This document shows, piece by piece, positions 27,801-35,965 of a DNA stretch of 60,000 bases. Within the stretch, counting starts at the first letter, position 1. Each line of letters begins with the position of its first letter. A model generated the notes under the pieces. The model had not been told where the DNA came from and made no database searches. It saw only the letters and a program-made list of their open reading frames with translations. The position numbers and the translations under genes are program-made. The stretch spans positions 27,368,425 through 27,428,424 of the forward strand of contig CAIIXF020000010.1 in NCBI GenBank assembly GCA_903813345.2, given 5' to 3'. This DNA is from Owenia fusiformis. Lineage: Eukaryota > Annelida > Polychaeta > Sabellida > Oweniidae.

Positions 27801-30766
27801 CCCTCTCTTCAAAACAGCAACCTGTGCACGCAATCAAGAAAGCAATTAAGTTGTATTTTGTTCTTGACAAGTACTCATTTGCTTAATTGCTTTTATATTT
27901 CTTTTTCCGATGCAATAATTACATTATGGTTTGATTCACAAACTGAATTGAATGACAAACATTTACTCATTTTGCACTAACAGGGCCAATAATGCTGAAT
28001 TCAACATAGGCCCTTTAATAAAAGAAACCATAAAAAACTAAAAAATGACAACAATTTATGGTCCACATAGTATTTCAGGTAGAATCACTTAAAACTCTCC
28101 TCAATGAATATTTATAACTTTGACAACCAAATCATTCTATAAATCACATCTCACTAAGATCAATGGGTCTCTTACCAGAGATACCATGAAAGAAGGATCG
28201 ATTTAAAAGCAGGGGATTAAAAAGATTTGCATAGAAAAAATAACATCACAGTGTTAAATGAACCGTGAAGAGAATTGATTAAAATGAAGTTATATTGTGA
28301 GATTTATAATAGGGAATGTATTGGTGTCATAGTTTTAGGAGCTGAGAATTCCTGCAGTAGATATAATTGTTGTCCCCTGTCTATGTCATCAGATTCTATG
28401 TCATCAGTTTCTATGTCATACTATGTAATCATTCAACACTCTTGCAAAGGTGTAGGTTGTATTATGGTTTTGTTGCTCAGTCTCAACTGCTTACTTTTTG
28501 CAAATTTTGAGGTGATCGATTTTTTTAAAATATAGAAATGAGACATAAGTGTTATTCAGTCTTTCTAGCTTTATAAAAATAATTTTAATCATATTCTTAA
28601 CTATTTTAAAGTGAGCTACTGTCATTAATTAGAATTATTAAAATTTCTATTTTTGTTTCCATAATCAACTTTACAAATTAAAAAAAATCTAGTCTGATTT
28701 AGAAAAGATGTGGAACACAAATATCAAATCTGTTTTTGTCAGTTTTGATTATGGAAGATTAAATAATTCATTCATTCACTTGATCATCTCATAAATGTTG
28801 TGTTGCTGTGTCAATACATGTCTCTTATTGTATATTTGTACATGTATTGCAATGTCATATATCTCTAGAAATGCATCATGGGTATATCATCAAGGAATAG
28901 CCACATCCCATGAAAGATTCATGGGGAAATGAGACATTATACATTACCATAAGTTTTGCAAGCAGGCAGCATGTAGATGATGTTTTTTGGTTTTTCAGTT
29001 AAACCTCTGATTATGGCAGAAAAGAATAAGTACACCCAGGCGTTGGGTTACCCTGTAACACTACGCTGTACAGTACAGGGTTACCCAGAGCCTGAAGACC
29101 ATGAGATAGAATGGATGAAAGGAACAGACTCTTTACAGGGAGGAACAAGGTATATAAGCTACACAATATGTTAAAACACAATCATTATTAACGTGTTTTT
29201 TATCCAATGAGAGGTCTCTATAAGATTCTTTAAAAACAAGTGAGTCTAGCAATTAAAGGCTATCAGCACAGTCGAGGCATTATACAAAATAAGATTATAA
29301 AGAAATATGTACCATTTATTGTAAATACCCTAGAAAAGTTAACATTTTTTATCAGATTTCTCCATAATTGATTCTGTCTTACATTATACGTATTCTCTGA
29401 GCCACCATTAGTTCATTTCTTATTGATCAAAAAGATTACCTGAATTTCAATTGTTGGTAACCATTCCTATCATGTATTGCAGTCGGGCGGTTATATTTCC
29501 CACCAGTCCAATTAGACCTAATTCAAAGTAGGTACAGTGTTTCTGCTCTGTATAGTTCAGTTTCTTTGCTTTCATTGTCTTCTCATTAGGAAGTTTTCTC
29601 TACTGGGTGTTAAATTCACGTTTTACCCTTTTTGAAGGTCAATAACAACTTTTCACATTCTCATCTGTGCTGAGCACATTGCTTGTTGTTGTTTTATTTT
29701 GAGAGTTGTTGTGTGTAAGTGTTTAATGCATATATGTTGTGATCCTATTGTTGTTGTATGCATCTCTTGTGTCGTGTTTTTGAGACACTCTGTATTCTTA
29801 CAGTATTTGAGTATTACTATGTATTGAATTGATTGATTTGGTTTTCAAAGTGAGAATGTGTTGTGGATTCAAAATTTATTGTAAATGGTATACATCTATT
29901 CTCAACATTTATTGTTAATGTTTATCCATTCATTCTCAACATTTTTTGTAAATGTTTATCCATACATTCTCGACATTTATTCTACATATAATCCATACAT
30001 TCTCAATGTATATTGTAAAAGTAAGCCATACATTCTCAACATTTATTATTAATGTCCATCCATACATTCTCAACATGTTTTGTAAATGTAATCCATGCAT
30101 TCCATTCTCAACATTTATTGTAAATGTTCATTGATACATTCTCAACATTTATTGTAAATGTCCATTCATACATTCTCAACATTTATTGTATATGTAGTCC
30201 ATACATTCTCAACATTGATTGTAAATGTCCATCCATACATTCTCAACATTTATTGTAAATGTTTTTCAGATATTCTCTAAAGACAACAAAAAGTTTAAAC
30301 AACATCCAGACAACTGAGCTTGTTATCTTCAAGGTTGATAAGAGTGATATGGGAACATATGTGTGCAAAGCCAGGAACAAAGAAGGAGAGGGCGAAGGAG
30401 CATCTTTGGAATTATTAGGTAAGATGCATTTAATTTTCATTGTAACAAATGCCAGGTCCTTGTCTTTCTTTTGAGAACAGATTGGCTATTTAGACACTGA
30501 ACAATATAAGATACAAGCCAATCAGAAAAATATTTTATAAACCAGAAAATTAATAATGTTGAATTTAATATGGTCTTGTATTTCAAGACACGGGTGATCA
30601 TGTTTGAACATTTGGTTTGTTTTACTTTGCAGAGTCACCTGTGCCAATAATTGATAAACCTGATACTGCAGATAAAATCACAGGAAGTGCTACCATGACA
30701 ACAGTTACCATAGCAACTATGACAATATCTCTTTCCCTAGCAATAGCACTGGGACATTTTTCATAG
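3751..30766 (+). CDS. GPI-anchored three-Ig-domain cell adhesion protein, IgLON/lachesin/neurotrimin-like (8 exons, 381 aa)
   Basis: Joining 3751-3802, 25308-25453, 25604-25832, 26143-26312, 26621-26735, 28999-29149, 30270-30418 and 30633-30766 gives 1146 bp, or 381 residues plus TAG. Every junction is GT-AG and in phase. The protein starts with a signal peptide (1 to about 18). Ig1 (about 30-142) has Cys56, Trp69 and Cys124, but its last motif is MVGEYAC, lacking the usual Asp. Ig2 (143-237) has Cys169, Trp181 and EDRGMYVC ending at Cys218. Ig3 (238-337) has Cys261, Trp276 and SDMGTYVC ending at Cys320. A short linker follows, then small residues GSA (355-357) as a likely GPI omega site, then a hydrophobic tail to residue 381. 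N-glycosylation sequons lie at 153 and 170. A signal peptide, three Ig domains and a GPI tail is the layout of IgLON/lachesin neural adhesion proteins. Domains are bounded by phase-1 introns and each domain is split by one internal intron. The orthologue name is uncertain. Confidence 0.9.
6199..6300. repeat. 21-bp minisatellite, about 5 units
   Basis: Five units resemble GGGAGACAAAGAATGTTCATA. The last is shortened. It lies in intron 1. Confidence 0.8.
8095..8560. repeat. GGTTGAATAAG-based minisatellite, 48-bp higher-order unit
   Basis: The core GGTTGAATAAG recurs throughout. From about 8300 the array settles into a 48-bp unit (starts near 8347, 8395, 8443, 8496 and 8544) alternating tatatttGGTTGAATAAG and GGTTGAATGTATATACAT. 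One unit has 5 extra bases. Three overlapping minus-strand frames stay open across the array only because stop codons are absent from the unit; I do not call them genes. Confidence 0.85.
12130..12310. mobile_element. hAT-like MITE fragment (CAGGGGCGTAGCC end)
   Basis: It begins CAGGGGCGTAGCCAGTTTTC and continues with sequence that matches, in the opposite orientation, the intact 203-bp copy at 44692-44894, down to the ATCGCACCCC stretch near the other end. The far terminus is degraded, so no target duplication is readable. Confidence 0.6.
13847..13950. repeat. GTTTGGTTGCTAGG minisatellite, 15-17 bp unit
   Basis: About seven degenerate units of GGTGTTTGGTTGCTA follow one another in intron 1. 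A short GATA/GGTA microsatellite lies nearby at 13538-13572. Confidence 0.75.
15019..16370. repeat. Large 21-bp minisatellite, about 64 units, with higher-order structure
   Basis: The unit is AAACAGTAACTTGCATTCATC, repeated for 1.35 kb in intron 1. Because 21 is a multiple of three and the unit lacks stops in several frames, both strands stay open for over 200 codons (SNSNLHS heptads on plus, CKLLFDE or NASYCLM heptads on minus). None has a splice-compatible context in the Ig gene. Variant units show larger duplications: a block around 15192 recurs at 15381 (189 bp, nine units), and a block starting near 15816 recurs 273 bp later (thirteen units). Confidence 0.95.
25308..25453 (+). CDS. Ig gene exon 2: first half of Ig1
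   Basis: The acceptor is tttgcag and the donor is gtaagt, phase 1 to phase 0. It encodes residues 18-66, including the first Ig cysteine in EVWFTCRGDG. Two extra cysteines (19 and 22) at the mature N-terminus precede the domain and could pair with each other. Confidence 0.9.
25604..25832 (+). CDS. Ig gene exon 3: second half of Ig1
   Basis: The acceptor is atttcag and the donor is gtgagt, phase 0 to phase 1. It encodes residues 67-142: the core Trp in ARWQFIQYD, then KLKIPTLKDYMVGEYACYLR with the second Ig cysteine. The domain is somewhat long and V-like, as the first domain of IgLON proteins usually is. Confidence 0.9.
25922..26045. mobile_element. Fragment of CAGGCCCGTAGCC-type MITE in intron 3
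   Basis: It starts CAGGCCCATAGCCAGGGGGG and includes TCATTCAAAATCATGCAAT, similar to the intact element at 43995-44219. The right end (GGGGTTGTAGCTAG) is diverged. Confidence 0.5.
26143..26312 (+). CDS. Ig gene exon 4: first half of Ig2
   Basis: The acceptor is ctttcag and the donor is gtgagt, phase 1 to phase 0. It encodes residues 143-199 with the classic C2-set pattern EGKSLELYCNATGFPRP and IRW. Two N-glycosylation sequons (NAT) are present, at Asn153 and Asn170. Confidence 0.9.
26621..26735 (+). CDS. Ig gene exon 5: second half of Ig2
   Basis: The acceptor is atttcag and the donor is gtaaga, phase 0 to phase 1. It encodes residues 200-237, containing LLLKNIEPEDRGMYVCEAKN, an exact D-x-G-x-Y-x-C Ig signature. 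Confidence 0.92.
26815..27045. repeat. ~38-bp minisatellite in intron 5
   Basis: About six degenerate units of ATGTGATTGTGTGTAATGTC followed by aaaATGCACA start 80 bp after exon 5. The rest of intron 5 (27046-28998) shows nothing recognisable apart from a short TCTATGTCATCAG triplication at 28379-28424. Confidence 0.75.
28999..29149 (+). CDS. Ig gene exon 6: first half of Ig3
   Basis: The acceptor is tttttcag and the donor is gtatat, a weaker donor than its neighbours; phase 1 to phase 2. It encodes residues 238-288: KPLIMAEKNKYTQALGYPVT, then LRCTVQGYPEP with Cys261, and IEWMKG with Trp276. Confidence 0.9.
29897..30265. repeat. 34-bp minisatellite ending at the exon 7 acceptor
   Basis: About eleven units of TTCTCAACATTTATTGTAAA plus TGTCCATCCATACA occur in intron 6 (starts near 29931, 29965, 29998, 30031, 30065, 30103, 30137, 30171, 30204 and 30238). 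The final unit keeps the ACATTTATTGTAAATGT core and then turns into TTTTCAG, the exon 7 splice acceptor. Confidence 0.9.
30270..30418 (+). CDS. Ig gene exon 7: second half of Ig3
   Basis: The acceptor is gtttttcag and the donor is gtaaga, phase 2 to phase 1. It encodes residues 288-337, with LVIFKVDKSDMGTYVCKARN carrying Cys320 and the D-x-G-x-Y-x-C signature. The acceptor lies in the last, decayed unit of the 34-bp minisatellite of intron 6. Confidence 0.9.
30633..30766 (+). CDS. Ig gene exon 8: linker and GPI-anchor signal
   Basis: The acceptor is actttgcag, and the exon reads in phase 1 to the TAG at 30764-30766. It encodes residues 338-381: a Pro-containing linker, GSA at 355-357 as a candidate GPI attachment site, then a hydrophobic tail through ISLSLAIALGHFS. 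There is no cytoplasmic basic segment, so a GPI anchor fits better than a transmembrane anchor. Confidence 0.85.
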
Positions 30767-31075
30767 CAACCATTCTTTAGCCTTATGTGGAAATTCTACT
30801 GATGCCAACCTGTGCAGAAAATGCCATTCTGGTTGTGACCAGGCTGGCATCTTCTGAATAGGAGTATACACTGCTCAATATTGTAAAATACGCATGATTA
30901 TTTATTGCGAAAATCAATGTATATAATTCATTAATTTATTTCATAATTTTGTATATTTAAATTAGATCTACTTGATAATGTGTAAATAATCTGAATATGA
31001 GAAGTGATCATTAGCAAAATAGATTATGGATGCAAATTTATATTAAATAAACATCCCAGGCTTATTAATACTATG
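30767..31075 (+). promoter_or_regulatory. 3' UTR of the Ig gene with polyadenylation signal
   Basis: An AATAAA hexamer is at 31046-31051, about 280 bp after the stop, in AT-rich sequence. A second AATAAA at 31372-31377 could serve as a distal site. The cleavage position is inferred, not seen. Confidence 0.6.
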
Positions 31076-31429
31076 TGATACAAGTAAGTTCATTCCTTCA
31101 GAATACTACTATCATTTTCTAATTATTTATTTTTGGACAGTTCCCTTGAATTTTAGTGTATGCCTGGCAGACGGCAGTATAGAATTCTTTAAAAAATAGG
31201 ATATGTAATTGTTTATATAATGTTTAGATCATGTACCAGCGCTCTATTGTTTTCCATTGTCCCATTTGTAATATTAATGCATATAGTACTGTAGCGTAAT
31301 ACATGTACATGTTGATTTTATACAAGCTGTCATATTTGTAATATATAAACATACATATGTGATATGTAAATAATAAATCTTTATACACCATATGTACACA
31401 TGTCCATATTATGTGTTGATTTCAATCTA
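31076..31429. other. Intergenic stretch after the Ig gene
   Basis: AT-rich sequence with a second AATAAA at 31372-31377. Nothing else is recognisable. Confidence 0.4.
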
Positions 31430-31992
31430 CAGGGTGTTCAAAAAAAACGCAACCCAAAGAAATTGCTATATCTTGAAAAATCCTGGTTCAATTATGTTCA
31501 TATTTTCAGAAAATAAAGAAGAGACTGTATGTATAGCTCCTGTCAATGGTTAGTTGTAAAACATGATGCCTTGGACACCTGCTCAAAAGACAGTTGTACT
31601 AGCAAAATGCGAAAAACGCAGTCAGGGGTGACTGCAACCGCAAGAAAATTAAATAACTCCCTAACCATAGTGTTTTGGCTCTTCAAAGAGCGAGGGAAAG
31701 TATCGCAACAGATTTTTGACAGTAAATAATTTTTTTCTAGTAGTTTCTGGCTGTACAAAAATGAATGCATATGAAAGGCCAATGTATAATCTTTAAGAAA
31801 AATTCAAAGAATGGTTTCAAGATCAATTGGATTATCTCATAAGCCATGTTTAATCCACCCATCAACAAGCTTTTTTCAAAATACAATCGTCATTTTCACC
31901 ATCGTCCCTCATTTTTTTTACAATTTTCATGCAAAGTTACATTGTACTTGAACACATGTTTCATCACTTAAAATATATAAGGAACTCCTCGT
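31430..31992 (+). repeat. Left terminal arm, mariner/Tc1-like end with transposase N-terminal remnant
   Basis: The arm starts CAGGGTGTTCAAAAAAAACG after TA. A broken frame from about 31563 reads MMPWTPAQKTVVLAKCEKRS, stops, then continues in another frame as VTATARKLNNSLTIVFWLFK, which looks like the helix-turn-helix start of a transposase. The catalytic part is absent. The inverted counterpart is at 57786-58741. Confidence 0.7.
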
Positions 31993-33198
31993 GGATTAGG
32001 ATTATGATAATCCAATATAAGGGGATCCAATGGGGATCTAAAAGCTATGCTTTTAGTACAGCACACTCATATAAGATGTCATTAGTGTACCATAAAGTTA
32101 GTTCAAAATGTTTTCATAAATGAATGGTTGGACTTGTTTGATCCCCTGCTGTTTGATCCCCTGTTTAATCAATGGAGCATAACTGCAGCATTTCCCCCAA
32201 AATTCTGAATACCTGTCAAGTTGACTGTTTAATGTTTGAGTGCAGTTAAACCTGTGTGTGTGTGTGTAAGTTGCTTTGTTTGTTTGTTTATATCCATCTG
32301 TACTAGGTGCTTTGATGCCACCTTTGTTTAGTCTCTGGTGCTTGTTTTCACACTGTGCTATCACTTGTAAGTTTTACACTGATCGTTTGTAGAAGTAATT
32401 TTTTTGTTATTATTTATAAGTTGCTAAGAAATTCTAGATACCTCTCTTTATGATAATTTCTATGATGCCTTATTATAGCATTTACTTTGAACAGGTTTTC
32501 TGTATCTTGTTTATCAGTAATGATTCACGAGGTACAGTGCTATTAAAATCATAAATACAGTACAAGAATTTAGTACATCATACCTTTGCCAATAATTTTA
32601 GTAAGACAAATATTTTGATCCAGCTTCTGAAAAAAACATTGAACATATATGATGATGTTTTATAACACACTTCCTTATTTGAGTTTATCTCCAGATTGAT
32701 TATTCAAATAATGAAATGAAGGATGATATGCTAAGAATAATTTTTGCATATTCATCAATTCAAGAAATGTTATCCTAAGAAAATGTTATGAGTAACATAC
32801 ACTCTTACCTTAATGTTAACATTAGGGAGATTAAGCTTGCATATAAAATCGAAACGCCACCCTATGACCAATCGCCCATACAAATGCATCGCTAAATATT
32901 TTCCATTCACATTTAGGTTGTGAAAAACATTGCAAGCTTAAAGTCCCTATTGAGAGTCTCTGAAAACCACAATCAATACCATTTAGTGTGTGGTGTATAC
33001 TACCTTTATCATTATTTCTAAGATTTACAATAACATCTTTTTAGCAAAATGTCCGATGTCCATATTAATGTGAACAAATATAAACAAACATAGAATGATT
33101 CTATTGGTTGAGTCAACAATTTCAGTTATTAGGGAGGTTAAGATCGCACTATTTTGATGAACGTACACATGGAATGTGTAAACTTATGGTCCCCTATT
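31993..33198. other. Non-coding stretch without counterpart in the right half
   Basis: It holds a short TG microsatellite (32256-32269). It also holds a small inverted repeat, TAGGGAGATTAAGCTTGC near 32823 and GCAAGCTTAAAGTCCCTA near 32933-32950, possibly a 128-bp MITE. No gene is recognised. Confidence 0.4.
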
Positions 33199-33994
33199 CA
33201 CGGTGTTATAGCATGACGGTTACGTCAAGGCGATTTGCAAAATTTTGCGGTAATGATAACAAAAAATGGCGGATGGGAAAGGCAGCATGTCCTCTTTCTC
33301 GCCTGTAGGAAATATTCACAGATAAGATTTCCTTTTAAACTAGTTCCATTCGGTGACGTATATATGGATGGTTATAAAGACTGGGTCAAATCTGCCAGGT
33401 GGTCTACAAGAAACAGAATATAATCTGTAAACCTACCGACTGAGATATCAAAGTTTATAATATTTGGTCCATTCTCGTGTTGTCTCAGTACATGAGCCAC
33501 TCAAAATATTAACTGTAAGTATAAGTAAACTGTGTATAACTACTGCAAATTCAAAATACATTATTATGGCTTGAGTAGAACATAGGTGGTTTCCAATGCT
33601 CAATTGGCTTTGTATGATCGTATGTAGGTTACATCTATATACCACAAGGTTTTTAGGCAATGTAGACCATGCCCTAACAACAAAAACAAAAATAAACAAA
33701 TTACTAAATTTTTGTGTAGTTTTGAATTTCAAACTCGACAGTTTTTCTCTTATTTCATGTTATCCCCGGGCATCAATTTGCAAAGGCTACGTTCAAAATA
33801 TACATTACTGAAAGTATCACCGAATGCGATTTTTACATAAATTGTTCATCCTTTCATTGATACACAGAAATAGAAAATAATGCGCCAACCTTAGTTTTCT
33901 CTTCCATCGCAGCCATTTTATTGGATAAATTAGTGAACGTAGCTGTCCAACCTCGTTTTCAGAGGTGGCGTAACCACCATGCTATAACACCGTG
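33199..33994. mobile_element. Non-autonomous DNA transposon, CACGGTGTTATAG termini, CTATT target duplication
   Basis: The left end is CACGGTGTTATAGCATGACG and the right end is its imperfect complement ending CTATAACACCGTG. CTATT is directly repeated outside both ends (33194-33198 and 33995-33999). Inverted termini extend about 25-30 bp. The body is 796 bp without a recognisable transposase; frames at 33108-33308 and 33448-33732 show no domains. A CAC terminus with a 5-bp duplication is shared with the foldback element at 1824-2845. Confidence 0.8.
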
Positions 33995-34035
33995 CTATTG
34001 ACTATTTTCACATCACTGGCCTCTTTTTGAGATCT

Positions 34036-34510
34036 GATTATTAGTCCCGAGCCCGACAAATGTTTTTCACAGAGCGGGATATAATAAATCACAGTTACAC
34101 TGTCACGTAATTTTATAGGGCTCGCGGGATAGTCGCAATTGCAAACACCTTTATCCCGTATGAGCACTTTGTAGCACTGAGCCTCGGGACAGTCAGTTTC
34201 TCAAACTCACTGTCCCGTAATTTTTTTTTTGCAAACGACGGGATATAATTGATTGAGACCTGACATATCCCGGCGCTGGGTAAAAAAATTTGCTGCGGGA
34301 TAAAGTGATTTCAGAACTTGACTAATGCTGATCAAAGTATATGCTATCAACCCATCACACATCTCTATGTAATTACCATACTATATTACCCTTGCAAAAA
34401 ATTCCATTTTTCATGACCTCTTTGTAGATCAAAGTATATGCTATGAAGCCATCACACATCTATGTAATTACAATACTACATGTATATTACCATTGCAAAA
34501 ATTTTCATGA
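34036..34510. repeat. Inverted block B, left copy, outer part, with local 107-bp tandem duplication
   Basis: It matches 56139-56524 in reverse with few differences, including the TATCCCGGCGCTGGGTAAAA and CCCGAGCCCGACAAATG motifs. Within it, a segment starting GATCAAAGTATATGCTAT at 34330 is repeated at 34437 (107-bp period). The right copy has it once. Confidence 0.85.
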
Positions 34511-34518
34511 CCTTTTTG

Positions 34519-35494
34519 TAGGGCCGTGCCATTCGACCGGAATCGGTCCGAACCGCGGACTTTTGTTAAAATACCGGAATTCGGAATTTTAATATCATGT
34601 TCCGAAGGGTTTCGGAACAATATCGGACCCTTACCTTAGTACTTGCTTTGAATCGTTAATATCCGTGACCATTGTTCCTCCAGTGATGTTTTCCTTCAAA
34701 CTACATCCAATTTGCATGTGTATTACTCGCATAAACAAAATAAATAGCGGAGAAATCAACAGAAATCAAGTTTTGTTTTACGAACTTTGACCTTCGGATT
34801 TCATTGGAAGTAGGAATCGACGGGGCGAAAATACTCATAGATAAATGAATAAATTTACTTTTCCATGACGTCTTACAATCTAACAGCGTTAATTAATTAC
34901 ATTTTAACTCTTACAATATCAGATTAATTGATTTAGAAGAAATTATCTTCCCCATGACAGATTTTCCTCGAGTAGTTTCGTATTCGTTTATATTTTTGGT
35001 TGCCTTTTATACTTGGCGTCGAAGTGCAAATGGCCGCCAAATCTGAAACAGGCCTGTGGGCCGAAGTATCAGGCAAAAAGTCTATGGTGTGGAATTTGTT
35101 TGGGATACCTCTACCAGTTGAAAAAAATAAAAACAAAACTATCTGTAAAGTATGTCAGACAGTACTTCCCTATGAAGCAGGTTCGTTTTTACGCATGCGC
35201 ATTATGGTCAGAGCAGCCGGAAGTGAAAACAAGTAGAAAAAAGATCGAATTTTCTCTCTTTTTACAGATTTTAGAGTCTATTTCTTTCGTAAAAACATTC
35301 AAACTTGCTTGACAGGAAAGGTAAGTGTTAACCTGACAAACTTGGACGACGATATCGTCATGATCGCCGTCGAACTCACTCATACATAATTATTTTCATT
35401 TGTGAACCAAAAGGGGTTCCGAAAGTTCCGATTCCGTGAGACCAAGTTCCGGTTCCGATTCCGAACCGTCCGAACCGGTTCCGGCACAGCCCTA
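34519..35494 (+). mobile_element. hAT transposon, degenerate, 8-bp target duplication CCTTTTTG
   Basis: The termini are TAGGGCCGTGCC and its near complement GGCACAGCCCTA, typical of hAT elements. The octamer CCTTTTTG flanks it at 34511-34518 and 35495-35502. The subterminal regions are rich in CCGAACCG/CCGGAATCGG repeats on both sides. It contains a BED zinc-finger remnant (35030-35236) but no catalytic region, so it is an internally deleted, non-autonomous copy of 976 bp. The matching inverted block at 56131-56151 lacks the insertion. Confidence 0.92.
35030..35236 (+). pseudogene. hAT transposase N-terminal remnant with partial BED zinc finger
   Basis: From the ATG at 35030 the frame reads MAAKSETGLWAEVSGKKSMV, then WNLFGIPLPVEKNKNKTICK and VCQTVLPYEAG. 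The spacing W-x2-F ... C-x2-C is the first half of a BED finger, the DNA-binding module of hAT transposases. The His-x-His half and the catalytic domain are missing. The sequence CAGgttcg after PYEAG could be an old splice donor. The frame stops at 35236. Confidence 0.75.
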
Positions 35495-35502
35495 CCTTTT
35501 TG

Positions 35503-35965
35503 TACTGTATTATATCAACATCTGTCTTTTATTTTAAAAATGTTGCTAAAGTTTATTGGGAGGGGTGGCACCTACACACTTGATTCAAAGTGCTATCTGT
35601 TATGTGGGGGGGGGGGCATCTTCACACTTCACTCACACCATGGTCTAGAAGAATCACAACTGTCACAATTCCTCATTCCATCCATCTGGTATCATTTAAA
35701 TAGCCTTGAATATAATATGCAGTATGTACATAAATCCTTGTGTGACATCCTGTATGATTTATTATGCCTATTGCTGCATATGTCTTTCTATTTTTTAATC
35801 AGCGAATATATATGTATATAAATCCTGGTGAAGTAATGTGGTCATTCCTTAAGCCGTCTCATATCATTTATCATCCTAATTGTTCATATTCAACAGCTCC
35901 TTGCAGTGAATTAAAGAAAAGTTGTTTTTCACGATAAATACTGGTGAAGTATTGTGGCAATTTCC
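35503..35965. repeat. Inverted block B, left copy, inner part
   Basis: It matches 55670-56138 in reverse, including TTATATCAACATC, CTTCACTCACACCATGGTCTA and TCACGATAAATACTGGTGAA. Together with 34036-34510 it forms one block broken only by the hAT insertion and a tandem duplication. Confidence 0.8.

Noticed and set aside
31430-31992. Functional mariner transposase gene
   Set aside because: Only an N-terminal piece is present, with a frame break and stop; no catalytic triad region in either arm.
33448-33732. 94-codon minus-strand frame
   Set aside because: Lies inside the CTATT-flanked transposon and shows no transposase features.
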